Assembly (NCBI GenBank): GCA_000320545.1
Contig: ADNK01001386.1
Coordinates: 115,001 to 179,000, forward strand
Reading direction: 5' to 3'
From: Bigelowiella natans CCMP2755
Lineage: Eukaryota; Cercozoa; Chlorarachniophyceae
Length of the DNA stretch: 64,000 nucleotides
In this document: positions 13,386-25,346 of the stretch, one piece after another
How positions within the stretch are numbered: the first letter of the stretch is position 1
Layout of the letters: every line of letters starts with the position of its first letter
Notes under the pieces: model-generated
What the model saw: the letters and a program-made list of their open reading frames with translations, nothing else
Told to the model about the DNA's origin: nothing
Database searches by the model: none
Translations under genes and position numbers: made by a program

Positions 13386-15067
13386 TCATAAACTTAGGAA
13401 CCAAAATATTCATCGCAGTTGCTTTTGATTTTTTGCATGTCTCCCATTTGTAAGGCTTCGTAACGTGTGCCGAGGCCAGCTTAGAATAGCTGTGGGATCA
13501 TCGGGAGAGCTCGAGCCGCAAGACTATTTCTTTGGTATGGATGCGTATGAACAAAGATTGAGAAATTGAAATATGTTTTCTGTGATACTTCAACGTTTGT
13601 TTGATTGCGTCTTCACCATCTAGGTACTTACTCCGTCGATATGCACTCCCCCGTTGTCTGGCAGCAGCTACGTGATGATTTTTCCAATGGTGTATACTCT
13701 TCAGAACTCCTCTCGTTTGAGAAGTATAATAATGAGGGAGGAGAAAGAACATTGTTCTCCATTCGTCTGCAGGTGGAGCTTATGGCTGGAGGGTTCCAAA
13801 AGGAGGAGGGCAAAGAAAGCATCAGATTCACAAATCTTACTTTCGAGGCGTATCCTTGTAGCATCATCAACGAGAATGGCAAAAACGATGGAGCGGCTAG
13901 CATGAATATATCATCGTCAAAAAGCATCACCTTGAGATTGTTTTTCTCCTCTGTCTTCCTTCTTCGTAGTATTAGCTTGTCAGGCACAAGCTCATCACCT
14001 ATGGCGATAGTTTATACGCTTGTTATAGGAGCGATTGCTACAGCCCTAATATTACGATTCTTCCGCGTCCCTCAGCATTCCCATGCTGAAGCAATGAAGA
14101 TAGATCAGAAGAAGATAGAAAAGGCAGAAAAGATTTATAGAAAGGGGGTGGGGAAGAAGTCGGGGAATGAGGGTGGGCAGGATGCAAGCAAGGAAATGAT
14201 TCATGGAGAAAATGACGACCGAGACGCAACTCCTACCAGATTCGTACGCAGCATGAGCTCTCATGTACCATTTGTCGTGAAGTCTGATGAGCATATGGCA
14301 GGACAGGTGCGGGCAGATAATCATAGCCCGGCCAGCGATTCTCGGGGGGGGGACGAGCGCGTACCGTTGGTCCCCCGAGCAGTGAGTACTGACCTTAACA
14401 GTACGCGGTCTTATCATCGTAATCACCATCATCATCATTCGCCAAAAAGTAGCCGTGACCACGACACCTTATTAGACCAGTGGTGGCATATGAACCCAAA
14501 GTCTGTACAGTTCAAGGAGTGCATCGGCTCTGGCCACTTTGGGGACGCATGGCGCGCTCGATGGAAGCATGAGGACGTCGTCATTAAGACTCTGCGAGTG
14601 GAAAAATGGACGCCTCAACTCATAGCCGGCTTTAGGTATTAGTTTTGTAAATAAGACGCCTAAATTTTGCTGTTACCTCCCCTGCCGACTCTATCATCAC
14701 CCACCTCCTACTTGCTCGGTGATCCCTGTCTAAGCTGTGATAAATGCAACTTCATATATGTTACATATCTGTAAAATTATGTGTACGCAGGGAGGAGGTT
14801 CGTCTCCTGGCTCGACTTTCCAACCATCCTCGCATCGTTCGGTTTTGTGGCGCTGTGACAGTTCCGCCCACGCTCATGCTGGCCACACAGCTGATGCCAT
14901 TCGGCAGCGTCTATGACAGGCTAATTAAACCAGGCTATCGGCTATTGTTGGGGAGAGAAGTAGCAGCAGGAGAAGAAGCCGATGGATGGGGAGGAGGAGG
15001 TGAAGGGGCAAGGGGTAGATTCTCCACTTCAAGGGTGCCGCGGTCCTCGTCGTCTTCTCACTCGACG

Positions 15068-15099
<32 letters not shown>

Positions 15100-16359
15100 C
15101 CTGATGAGTCCGTCAATGGTGCTGCGAGTGATGCACGATGGGGCTGTGGGCCTCTATCACCTCCACAGCCATTCTGCAGACCCAGTTACACACTGTGATG
15201 TGGCTGCTAGGAACTTATTGCTGGATGCAAACATGCGCGCGTACGGTTCAATCATACAACTAAGCACTGACATGTCCCTCTTTCATCTTCAAATATGAAG
15301 TGAAATTACACATAGCTTCAATAACTGCTGCTACTACTGCTACTATCACTACCACTACTATGCGCCTGGGACATTAGTTCAAGGTCATAAACTTTCTATG
15401 TTTTTCCTGTTTTTCCTTGTTGTGGGTTATAGGTACTTGTCCGACTTTGGCATGGCAAGGGTGATCATCAGGCACAGCAACGATAGCAAAACAGGGCAAG
15501 GAAGAAGGAAAGGCTGCGAGGAAGGGAATGAGGAGGCATCATCATCTCCTCCTACTAGTTCGTTGGTTATTCCTTATCCCTGGTCCGCTCCAGAGACTCT
15601 TTCGAAACTTGAATTCTCCATTGCTTCGGACGTGTACATGTTCGGCTGCATGATGTATGAGATCGTATTCCAGACAAAGCCTTGGCGGCATAAGCCTTCA
15701 GCAAAGGAGGTCGTCGTCACGTGAGGAGAGGGAAAGGAAAATAGTTAGGATGAAGCGTGTGGTGGTGTCAGACTTCTTGTGCTGCTTTCGCGTGGAGTTT
15801 ACTCTCTGCTTACTACAAGCACAGTGTGTATACTTGTAAGAATGAGAAAAAGAAGGTGGGGAATCACTAGATAACTGATGAACCTGTTTTGTTTCTATTT
15901 CCCCTCTCTCATCCTGAAGGTGCGAAAGAGCGTTCTGAAAGGCGCCCGGCCCCCAATGCCTCCTCCTTCCTATAATATTAAAGAAAAAATCGTCCATTCA
16001 TCGCAATTTAAGCGCAGATCTTCTTCCAATTCTACAAGGACTGCTTTGTGCGATTATCTTCTGCAGGATACGATTGCCACCAAATCTTCTTCCCTGTCGC
16101 CTCCGAGCACACCTCGGAAAGTTACATCATTTTATGGCTTTCCGCAGCAATTGGCCGCTCTGATCCAAGCATGCTGGGCATCTGATCCGGCGGAAAGGCC
16201 TAATATGCATGCTGTCACCGTGGCATTAGGGGAAATGCTTCGAGATGCCAAACACTTTGAACAGCACGGTTATACTAGCAATTTTTGTACTGATGGTAAT
16301 GATGATGAGTAGGAGGGCTAGAATACATGCGCATATGTGAGTCCTCTCTCTCTCTCTCT

Positions 16360-16422
<63 letters not shown>

Positions 16423-16915
16423 TGTACTCGTATGTTCGTACATTTTTTCGTGTGTGCAGCTAAAAGCAGTGAGTGATACTTTTTTATGCCTGGTGATGGG
16501 AAACGGATTGTTGTATTGCAACGTTCGATGGGATCATCTGACCTGCTGCAATACATACGAAGGCATTGGTGAATACACGAAAAACAAAGATACGAAGTTG
16601 GGAGAGGAGGATACAGTAGGAGGAAGAATACAAGCGAATACAAAATCTTCTGTAATGGATAATGATGAGGATGGGGCAACTTACGGTACTATGAACTTCA
16701 AAGACTTCGGTAACATTCACCGTAATGAAATGGAAGCAGCGCGTCATGATGGTGCAGATTCTTCATTTTCTATTACAAGGATGCTAAAGAGAAACAAAAT
16801 TCCTCCGAATTTGCGACAGAGATCGATTAATAGATTATTAGATGGTGCTTGCGACGAAGAGTACGAAGCATACGCTAAGCTCTCCTCGTGCAATGAAGAC
16901 TTCAATGATGAATAA
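12984..16915 (+). CDS. Receptor-like protein kinase (tyrosine-kinase-like fold)
   Basis: A single-pass membrane kinase. Exons: 12984-13297, 13455-13534, 13624-14635, 14791-15240, 15433-about 15715, 15920-16295 and 16563-16915, roughly 950 residues. The N-terminus has a hydrophobic signal segment (RSPIFFLLVMSSSLGF), then an ectodomain of about 300 residues with no family I recognise, a membrane helix (MAIVYTLVIGAIATALILRF) and a basic juxtamembrane stretch. Kinase motifs: GSGHFGDAW glycine loop, VVIKTL with the ATP lysine, catalytic loop HCDVAARNLLLD, SDFGMAR, and WSAPETL. The HRD arginine is Cys; AARN is typical of tyrosine kinases. Between the N- and C-lobes is an insertion with a (ACT)n-encoded Thr run. 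The exon 5/6 junction is not resolved. The last junction (16295/16563) keeps frame and adds a tail rich in acidic residues; without it the protein would stop at 16312. Ligand and substrate are unknown. Confidence 0.85.
16343..16424. repeat. (CT)n-(TG)n compound microsatellite
   Basis: A CT tract running straight into a TG tract, inside the proposed last intron of the receptor-like kinase. Confidence 0.95.
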
Positions 16916-17866
16916 AAAACGACGTAGCGGTCGCTACATGCTAAATTTAGACATCAGGAACATCCGTCCGGGCGGATGGAGAAACATAATAAAGCTTACA
17001 TTGCTAGATGGGACAGCGCTAGAGCGCATGCTATATAGGGACTTAGAAGTCCATACGTGTACGCGTGTATGTAAACACATGTACCCATACTTCATGTTGT
17101 TGTGCACTAGAAAAAGCACACGTGCTCTTTTTGGCACATATGAGGTGAAAGGTACATGTGAACTATTATTCGATACACATGTCACAGACACATACACGCA
17201 CAGTGTACTCTAGCACTTATTATAAGTCCATGTAGCTAGCATGCGCTGTGGCCCTGAAGCAGTCGATCTCTTTCTGTGCAAGGTGCACAACTATACAACA
17301 GTATATATACGTATACAGTGACAACAACATATGCATGCATGGTGTACACACAACATTGCCTATAGTTGACAATGGCGTTGCGTGTTGTCTAGCTAGCTAG
17401 CTAGCTAGTATGTGCACGACAAGTGCATGGTCCACACGTCCACACACCATCTAGCCATCATCGATTGTCATGCTGTGTGCGCATCATGACATAATGCACT
17501 ATACTGCTGCGATGTGATCATATGTTACACAACTGACAATGATGGATGGACACGTACAGCAACATCATGTGTGTCACATGCAATATAGCGCATGCATTAC
17601 ATGTCCATCATTTACATGCATGCGTCTTATCTATACTTACGTACTAGCTAGCTAGAGACTAGCTGTGTGAGATGTATACGTGCGATGCACATGGGCTAAA
17701 CGGAACAGAGCTCCGAAGCCATAGTCTTGTAGCCATTATTAGTGCATTAGTCATTTCATTCATAACTAAATTTCAAGTTGTGTCGCACCCTTCGGGGAGC
17801 GGAAGGGTGCTCAAAAACTTATGATTTTTTACATGTATGTGCTTGCAAAGCCACCTCGAAAACGCA
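16916..17866. other. Convergent intergenic region, palindrome-rich
   Basis: The spacer between the 3' ends of the kinase and the E2 gene. It holds no convincing gene. It is full of short self-complementary words: TATATACGTATAC near 17301, ATGCATGCAT near 17332, a GCTAGCTAGCTAG run at 17390-17410, GCGCATGC near 17588, ACATGCATGC near 17614 and CTAGCTAGCTAG near 17644. Long microsatellites are absent. It may be long 3' UTR sequence of one or both genes. Confidence 0.7.
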
Positions 17867-18780
17867 TTAACTAGCGTATTCTTCGACCCACTTTGCTGCA
17901 GTTGACTTGAATTTTTCCATATCCTCTTGCATGCATTTAGCTACTTCGGAGTTGATTGCATCTCCACAGTCTGGGTTGTTGATCAGATCAATGATAAATT
18001 GAATGACCGATTTCGCGTTCATACTGGAGCTCCAGGTGTCTTTCAGACCCTGAAAGCATATCTGCCCCTTGGAGTCTATGTTCGGATGGTAAATCTGGAT
18101 AGGTGGCTGATTTAACCTCTTAAATTATCGATGAAACAAGTTTACACCTACCTTAGTGCTACATTTGATCTTCTTTGGAGGGTGTCCGGGATATGTATCA
18201 GGAAACTCAACATTGAAGAAGAACATGCCACTCTCGTATGGAGTACCGTCCTGTAGTGTGATCGAAACAAACCTTTAGAGCAGGTGCCCCCTGTTTACAG
18301 TTTTTATCTCTAGTTCGAAAAAAATACAGGTACCTTGCCGAATATCAAGATTTGCCAGTGCAAGGGCTTTTTATCTTCCAGAGGGTCGGAAATCTCGAAC
18401 TCTTCACTCTCCTGGTTTTTGAGTTTGTTATACTCTCCCATCAAAGTTTTCTCTGCCTCGTTCATTGACATTTTCGGGCTGTTGCATATAAATTTGATAG
18501 GTTAGATTACGAACATGAACATGGACATGACTTGTTCGAATGGAAAACAAGGTAGCAGAATTCTATTGGTGGATTTAGTTCGCGTTCGGGGGGTGCTACT
18601 CACTCTTTAAAGCTTTTTGCTTTCTGATTCGCAAGAGGGTCTTAAGTATAAGAAATCATCAATAAAACTGTACTACGTTAATTGTTGAGACAACAACATC
18701 TACATGTCTCGTAGGATATTTCTTATTCATTTTCTGGCTTACTTAAAGTTGAATGTGCGGATATTTTCACTCTCTGCCAT
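17867..18780 (-). CDS. Ubiquitin-conjugating enzyme E2, UBE2L3-like
   Basis: Carries ubiquitin (or a relative) as a thioester and passes it to E3 ligases or substrates. Phase-consistent exons: 18640-18604, 18478-18334, 18250-18152 and 18094-17867. Motifs in order: helix 1 (NEAEKTLMGEYNKL), strand YESGMFFFNVEFP, YPGHPPKKIKC, then KIYHPNIDSKGQICF with the HPN motif and catalytic Cys, and a C-terminal helix KWVEEYAS. The HPNID-x-KGQ-C run resembles UBE2L3 and UBE2D. Downstream of the Cys the usual W-x-P is replaced by DTWSSSMN, so the proline is missing. The 5' end is uncertain: an ATG at 18780 (MAESENIRTFNF) has a fair donor but does not match in phase; a Met inside the 18478 exon is another option. 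About 170 residues. Confidence 0.85.
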
Positions 18781-19892
18781 TTTCAGTACTATTTTGGCGA
18801 AAGAATAAAGAAAGAAATTTACGGATATCAGTACATATTTCTCTTGCGTCTATCTGAATCGAGTTTAACATATGAAATATCTGGTTAATTTCGAGATTTG
18901 CAAATACGAATTACGTTTCTTGTCAGATTCATTCCTGATCTTACCGCAAAGCAAATTGCGAGCGTTGCGATGATTCTCAGCTATTTATTTATTCCTGGGC
19001 GATCCTACAATGAGGTCCCAGCACTGAAATCATGGTATGTTTTGTAAATATTTTGCACATTTTAAGCGATTTTGATGTAAAAATGTCTATGGGAATGCCT
19101 GCAACGAGATCAGTATCAAACTGAACTTCGGTCACCATGTCGCAGATTTGCTTTAGGGTGAAGTTCTTTGGTTCATTACAAAATGCCTGGAATTTAGGTC
19201 TGCTTTTACCCCAATCAGCAGATAATGATAAAAATCCACCTACGATCAGATTCAAATGACAAGGATATTCAGACTTAGCCTATCCCGATTCTAGTCGCAA
19301 AAACAAACAAGACCATTTTACGAGGAGTGAGAAGAACTAGATCTACTCATATTACTGTATTTATTAGTCATGCATGTATGAGGGTAGTAAAACCATGATG
19401 ATCTCACAAATGATATGTCGCAGGATATAACTCCCATAAAGAAATCCTTGCGACATCACAGTCGGATACAGATGTGCTGAATTTTGTTGCACATTGTAAC
19501 TTCTGAGAGCCTAGAGATTTGAGGCATTCATGCTTCACTCAGAATGCTGAAACAGCCACCTCCATTGTGAGTACTCATCGCACGGTAACCAATCAGATGC
19601 AATGTTTTGGTGGCCCACAGTTGCTCTGGGCAAGGATCAAGAATGGGGGAAGATTATTCAGAATGTTTTCCGGCAACAACTGGGAGCATACTAGAACTTC
19701 ATCTGAGGGAGTACTGGCTCTTAGATCGCTGTCGTCGTACCTCTTGGCTATTCCATAAAGGTATTGAACGAAATATAGACCAGATATAAACATTTGTAAA
19801 TATTTTACTGATGCCTACGCCGGCTTAGCAAAACCGCAAACATACATGAGCAAGCACATAAACAAGTATTTGTCTTACCCTACAACTTAGAC

Positions 19893-19932
<40 letters not shown>

Positions 19933-19964
19933 TGTGTTGAGCTAAAACACGTATAAAGTTTGAG
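18781..19964. other. Divergent intergenic region
   Basis: A head-to-head spacer of about 1.2 kb between the E2 and Mpv17-like genes. It has open frames at 18989-19255 (-) and 19519-19793 (both strands) with no recognisable family. A TG tract at 19892-19930 sits just upstream of the Mpv17-like start. The palindromic words seen in convergent spacers are scarce here. Confidence 0.45.
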
Positions 19965-21478
19965 ATGGATGTGTATACTAATTCCAGGTATCCATTCCGA
20001 TTCGCTTGCATTTTTACAAGTTTCAAGACCTGTTCTGCGGATATTCTCGTCCAAAAGTTTATGGAGGGGGCTGAGGTGAGCCATAGATCGATAGATAAAA
20101 TTCTTAAGAAGGGGGATCAGGTAGGAGGGGGGTGGATACATCAATGAGAAGATAAACCGGAAGAAGCTGAGATGAGTACATTTGTCCGCGAATTGGTTGT
20201 TTTGCTGATAGATAAGATTGGGAGGAGGGGGATGCGTTAGCTCACCAAAGATAACAACTATTGTGACAATTCCCAGAACGTAAATTGGAGACGATCCGCT
20301 GTATTTTCTACATTTGGCTTCTTCTACCAGGGCGCCTTCCAGTACTCGATAATGACCGAATAGCTTCCAATTATTATCTTCTGTATTGTATCTCACTAGA
20401 TTTTAAACTAGCACCCTACAACCAACTCAGGTATATTGTATTAATCCATATCGTGGCAAAACGGCTACTCCCTAATGCAGGTACTTGTCACATCAATAAA
20501 TAATGCGTACGAACTAGTTAAGTGTCGTGCTACTTCCTAATTTCCTTTCTAAGCCCTTGCCTACCACATATTTAATTTCGACGACAACAATGCCACAATA
20601 TAACTATCATCAGCCAAGTACGCGGCTCTACCCATAAGGGAAAAGATCAAGGACCTTAATGGGAGCTTGCAGTTGCTTGCGTACTGTCACTAATACTAAT
20701 ACTACTGCTGCTGCTGCTGCTGCTGCTGTTAAAACCACCGAGTAAACAACGAGCAACACGAAAAATAACAACAACAACAAACCATATGATGAATTACTTT
20801 ATCATGCGAATTGTCCAATTCGATCTGCTCAATAGCACTTTCTCTATAACTACGATTCACGCAGCAGAGATAATACATTTAAAATATGGGATTGGTACAC
20901 TAAAACATATATTTACACACACATTCATTTATAATCTGAACATATATGCTCCTCTTCATATTTAGGCAAGTTGGTATAGCGAACTTCATCATGGATCCCT
21001 TCTTCTGTCTTCCTACCTACTACATTACGAAAGAGGTGGTCGTTGTGACGATGATGATGATCATGCAACTAGTTAGATGTAGTAATGATAAACCCACTGG
21101 ACGCACGCCCTCATCATCGTCATTTGCTCTGTTGGTGTATACATACAGGCGATTTTGGGGGGCATGGAATCAACAGCAGAATCGGGCCAAAACCGTATCA
21201 AGAACGCCTTGCTTAAGTATTTACAACGAGAAGAAATTAATGCACGCATGGACGCCCTCTCTTCCCACATACACTAACACGTGTTTAAACTGCTACTACT
21301 ACTACTACTACTACTACTACTATACTACTGCACTACATCCTTTTGTAGCACACCATACGCTTGCTATGTCATGATGACAGCAGGTCTCATCCAAGAAACA
21401 CTTGTATGCATTAATCTTCGCTTAAAATTATCCGCAGATATAAGGAGAATGCCCAAGAAGATCTGATAACATCGTACG

Positions 21479-21522
<44 letters not shown>

Positions 21523-21967
21523 AGACACACATAGAGATAGATAGATAGAGAGAGAGAGGGGGGGGGGGGGGTGGGAGATGTGGAGCCACTACGAAGAAGT
21601 AACCTTTTATCACGTCCGATGATAAGTCATTGAAAACTATGACAATGAGAAGATTTCTGAAAATAAGATGAGACTTTTGTTATGGGGCATCTTTGCCTCA
21701 TTGATTGATGATTTATCACCACAACTTCAGGTGGAAGATCTGGATACCTGCGCACTTCGTCAATTTTGGTGAGCTATCGACTTTTCATTCAAGAAGATGT
21801 TATTGGGATGAAATATTGACGACGACGAAAATGACGATTCCGTAAGCTGGAATCGATTATGAAATATATGTGCTACGACAAAGAAAGATGATCATTTGTC
21901 ACCTATTCTTCCCTGTATCATAGAGCTCATTTGTCCCTATTGCCCTTGGATGTGTGTGTGTGTGTGT

Positions 21968-22007
<40 letters not shown>

Positions 22008-22081
22008 TAACAGCAATTATGCCGCTGCACCTTCGTGTGCCCTTTATAAGCGTGGTATTCTCTCTCTTCTCTCTCTTCTCT

Positions 22082-22127
<46 letters not shown>

Positions 22128-22401
22128 CCTCCCTCCTCTCTCTGTCACACGCACACACACACATACTCACTCAATCGAACTGCACAAACTCTCAAATATG
22201 AGTCAATATCAACATGTTTAAGGAAAGAATGACATTCAGGTTTAGCATGCACTTTATACTTGTGCTAGCTTCATTTGAAATGAAGTGTAGCCGGTCTCGG
22301 CAAGTATAATCTTTGTTGTCGTTGCTTTCCATCTGGTGCAGGTTTCTTTCGGATATTGCGTCGTGTTGTCTGTAATGAGGGGTGCGAAGGAAAAGCATTA
22401 G
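19965..22401 (+). CDS. Mpv17/PMP22-family membrane protein
   Basis: Small four-helix proteins of the inner mitochondrial or peroxisomal membrane with channel-like roles. Eight tiny exons fit in phase: 19965-20075, 20277-20341, 20431-20480, 20980-21035, 21149-21216, 21731-21768, 22014-22054 and 22342-22401, giving 162 residues, close to the usual 170-200. Family signs in order: YPFRFACIFTSFKTCSADIL (the T...GD..Q region, with Ser-Ala-Asp), WRRSAVFSTFGFFYQGAFQ, FIMDPFFCLP (the DQ..xxP segment), then KWKIWIPAHFVNF matching the W-P-x-Q-x-x-NF signature, IMPLHLRVPF, and a C-terminal VSFGYCVVLS. All intron ends are GT-AG; the intron before exon 7 is a TG repeat and that before exon 8 has a long CT tract. 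No targeting peptide is obvious. The exon 4 acceptor was chosen on phase. Confidence 0.85.
21958..22133. repeat. (TG)n and (CT)n intronic microsatellites
   Basis: A TG tract ends just before the acceptor of a 41-nt exon (22014-22054), and a CT tract begins about 20 nt after its donor. The exon is thus framed by repeats on both sides. Confidence 0.95.
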
Positions 22402-23412
22402 ACAATTCAGTAGCCAACGAAAAATGATAAAATGATGACAATAGCACAGCATGGAGACATATGCAGCCACGGCAACATTTCGATTTCGATAACTTGACTA
22501 TACTTAGAGGACATATGCGACTACAATCGTCCTACACTCCAACAAAACAAACAAGTTGAAAATCAAAAAGAGATGGCCTTCTTCAAAACATCAAAAATCA
22601 CAAGAGAGAGGACAATACCTAGTCCTGGATAAATGAATAATCATTATCTGCTAGCATGCACCTCGAGCAAGCGCCTTATTGCCTGCTGCAGCCACGCCTG
22701 TATCATTGCAGCGCGCTTGAGACAGAAACGACACCGACGCGGTACTACATGATGGCAAGACGACGGATGCATATAATGCATGCATGAATCAAATTAAATT
22801 TGTCCAATGGTCATCCTCATGTAGCTCTATAATAGACATGTATATCATATATATCATATTATAATATATCTTATACTCTGGAGCTGTTAGAGTCATAGCT
22901 GTGCAGTATACAGCTTGATGGTACGGTCCCTGGAGGAAAAATCTGAACGATCAAACTAAAAAACATTTCCAGGCGGTGCACAAACGTGTGTAGCACAATT
23001 AGACATACGTATATTAGCGTGTAGTTAGGTAGCCTCATTCATGCCCTATAGCACACACAGCAACATGCAATGACACACATGCACATACACAGCAAACACA
23101 CGCCATATATAGCTCATCATGCACCCGCTGCTTACGTGCTATAGTGCCACTACTGCCTTCATTCGCACGCTACGTGTGCTCGCTGCATGTGCATATGACA
23201 GCCAGCGCCGCACAGTGGCGACGACCAATTGTGATCGAGTCGGATGTAATTAAATGATTAATTAAATCTTTTCAATGGTCATCTTTATGCACGATGCTGG
23301 TAATTGTATTACATTGCTTTCGCTCCCACATAAATCACTGATTGCACACTTTATGTAGTATATGGTGTGAGTGCATGCGTGGGTGCGTGCGTGTGCGTGT
23401 CTGTGTGTTGTG

Positions 23413-23443
<31 letters not shown>

Positions 23444-23470
23444 ATTGGTGTGTAATCAATGCTTGCACTG
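22402..23470. other. Convergent intergenic region, palindrome-rich
   Basis: The tail-to-tail spacer of the Mpv17-like and GIDE-like genes. Words such as TGCATGCATGAA near 22778, CTAGCATGCA near 22652, CTGCTGCAG and GCAGCGCGC recur, and TATATCATATATATCATATTATAATATA lies near 22842 as a hairpin-prone AT block. A TG tract occurs only at the far end (23390-23445), close to the GIDE-like stop. No gene seen; open frames at 22192-22470 and 23262-23468 have no support. Confidence 0.6.
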
Positions 23471-23777
23471 CTACTGTTGAGAATAAGCTGGAGGTTGGTC
23501 CGTGACGTAGTTCTGAGGAGGTTGCTGCTGCACGACTACACCTTCTTGTGGGATATACCCCGAAGCCACTACGACCGGCTGTACTTGCTGCGCCACATTC
23601 ATTTGCTTCGCGTCCACTGCCATTGGCGGCTTTGGAAGTTGTACTCCAACGGGGGCCACTTCCGTTGTTGCAATAGCAGCATCCGAATCAGAGATGAAGA
23701 TTGCTCCGCCACTGATGATGGACAAGAGGGGGAGATAGATGATTAGCCGGCTTATCGGTTCTCAAATAAATCACCAT

Positions 23778-23824
<47 letters not shown>

Positions 23825-24386
23825 ATATCTCTTCCTCATTCCTACAACTGCTCTTAACTACGTGCTAATACTCAGATACACGTGGTCAAGGGACATTACA
23901 ATGCTCCTTACTATATTTTTTCCTGGTTCTTACAAACCTCTTCACCATATCCTTGAAGATCTGAATCTGTCTTTTCTCGAGTCCCTGTCCTTGCAGCTGC
24001 GTCTATCATATCAAGAAGAAAAAATAAATGGAACTGAGATACATGAAACGTGTGACGCAGGCTGATATCTGCTGCTACTACCTCATCTGCAGTATTCTCA
24101 TAGCACGCGTTCAGTCGAAGAACATTTCCAGCTCCATTTTGGCAGTCACCGACGACCGCAATCTTTCTCTTGGAGTCGACGAAAGAGCAGGTATACCTAT
24201 AGGACCACCTCTCGTTTAACCGTCCATATCGTCCATTTGAAGGACTGTTTCTGTTTCCTCCCAAGGCCATGGCTACTGCGCCCACAACGTTTGCCACTGC
24301 AGCCATTCCTGATGGTCTATCCTTGCGAGGATAGCTTTTCACAAAAGCAGCAACCTGCATAAATGGTGGTGTGTGTGTATGTGTGT

Positions 24387-24430
<44 letters not shown>

Positions 24431-24469
24431 TTTTCACAAAAGCAGCAACCTGCATAAATGGTGGTGCGT

Positions 24470-24509
<40 letters not shown>

Positions 24510-25346
24510 ATGCGTGTGTGAGGTCTGCCTACTTCTCAGTAGCGTCAAATACTATTTCAATGTATCATACACCGCAACTGCATTAAATATACGTCTTCGT
24601 CTAATTGGAAATCATGATAGGAAAAAAAGGCACACCTGAGGGTTAAGCTGTCCGGCTGGCATGCCATTCCCACGAATATTATTCTTCGTATCAATTTTAG
24701 ACTGTTCCTGGCTTCGGCAGTCGACAATCTGAAGTGAAAAGTCAAAAATGTAGCTTAGAAATGGATCATATTGCTATGAATAATGTTGATACATGGGATA
24801 AGTCGGGTGCCACCTGCGGACGCTCAGGAGTACGTGCATGTGTTATGTTCGTGTTTTAGTATGCGAGTATAGACTTACGCAGAAGGCCGTGCCGTCAACA
24901 AGACGAAATTCAGTGCCCACTTCGGCAGTGTATATTGTCTTTGTCTCGCTTTTTTGGCGCCTTCGTCTATATGTATTTCCGTCCTATAAAGAGTCGATGT
25001 ATTAAGCCAGTTTGAGTTGTGGGGCAACGTTCAGTGTAACTTCGCCTACCTGGTCCCTATGCTCATACTCCTCTTCCCAGCTGCATTGTTCATATATTTT
25101 GATGCAATACCACACCACTGGATAACCGTTTACAGGGTGCAAAATGACTTGTCCCTCGAGATTGACAGGGTAGCTGAGAAAGATATTAATCAGATTTGGC
25201 ACGTACGGAGATACGTAGGGATGGGAGACTGACCCAATAGCCTTAGATACGCCCCCTGCTTCGAGTTTCGAGACTGGGTAGGCATTCAGTGCCTCCATTA
25301 TCTTAGCCACCTTGGCCCCTTCGCTCATACAGCAGATGCATCCCAT
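23471..25346 (-). CDS. GIDE-like, lipid-anchored cytoplasmic-face protein
   Basis: Complete model with exons 25346-25050, 24983-24879, 24728-24636, 24354-24082, 23996-23938 and 23711-23471; the sum is 1068 nt, 355 residues, in phase throughout. It starts MGCICC, a likely N-myristoylation and S-acylation site. The stretch [20 protein letters not shown] (about residues 62-81), followed by Glu-rich strands, resembles the GIDE domain of MUL1-type E3 ligases (P-L-x-SP-x-G-x-PCVYY), but no RING finger follows. A Gly/Ala-rich segment ([18 protein letters not shown]) could be a short hydrophobic hairpin. The C-terminal 80 residues are Pro/Gln/Val-rich and contain PPQNY and PPAY, the second a classic PPxY-type WW ligand. 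The role is probably membrane-linked scaffolding; this is inference. Exon 4 has a duplicated acceptor (see repeat at 24334). Confidence 0.8.
24334..24466. repeat. Tandem duplication of a splice acceptor and exon start
   Basis: A 38-bp sequence beginning GCTTTTCACAAAAGCAGC occurs at 24334-24371 and again at 24429-24466, 95 nt apart, separated by a TG tract. On the coding strand each copy holds a TTTATGCAG acceptor plus the first 21 coding bases (VAAFVKS). Only the inner copy (exon start 24354) keeps the downstream frame; using the outer one reads into Thr-His repeats and stops. Confidence 0.9.

Noticed and set aside
19593-20396. Minus-strand exons with a possible membrane helix at 20280-20396
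   Set aside because: The plus strand of the same DNA gives phase-matched Mpv17-family exons, so the minus frames are shadows.
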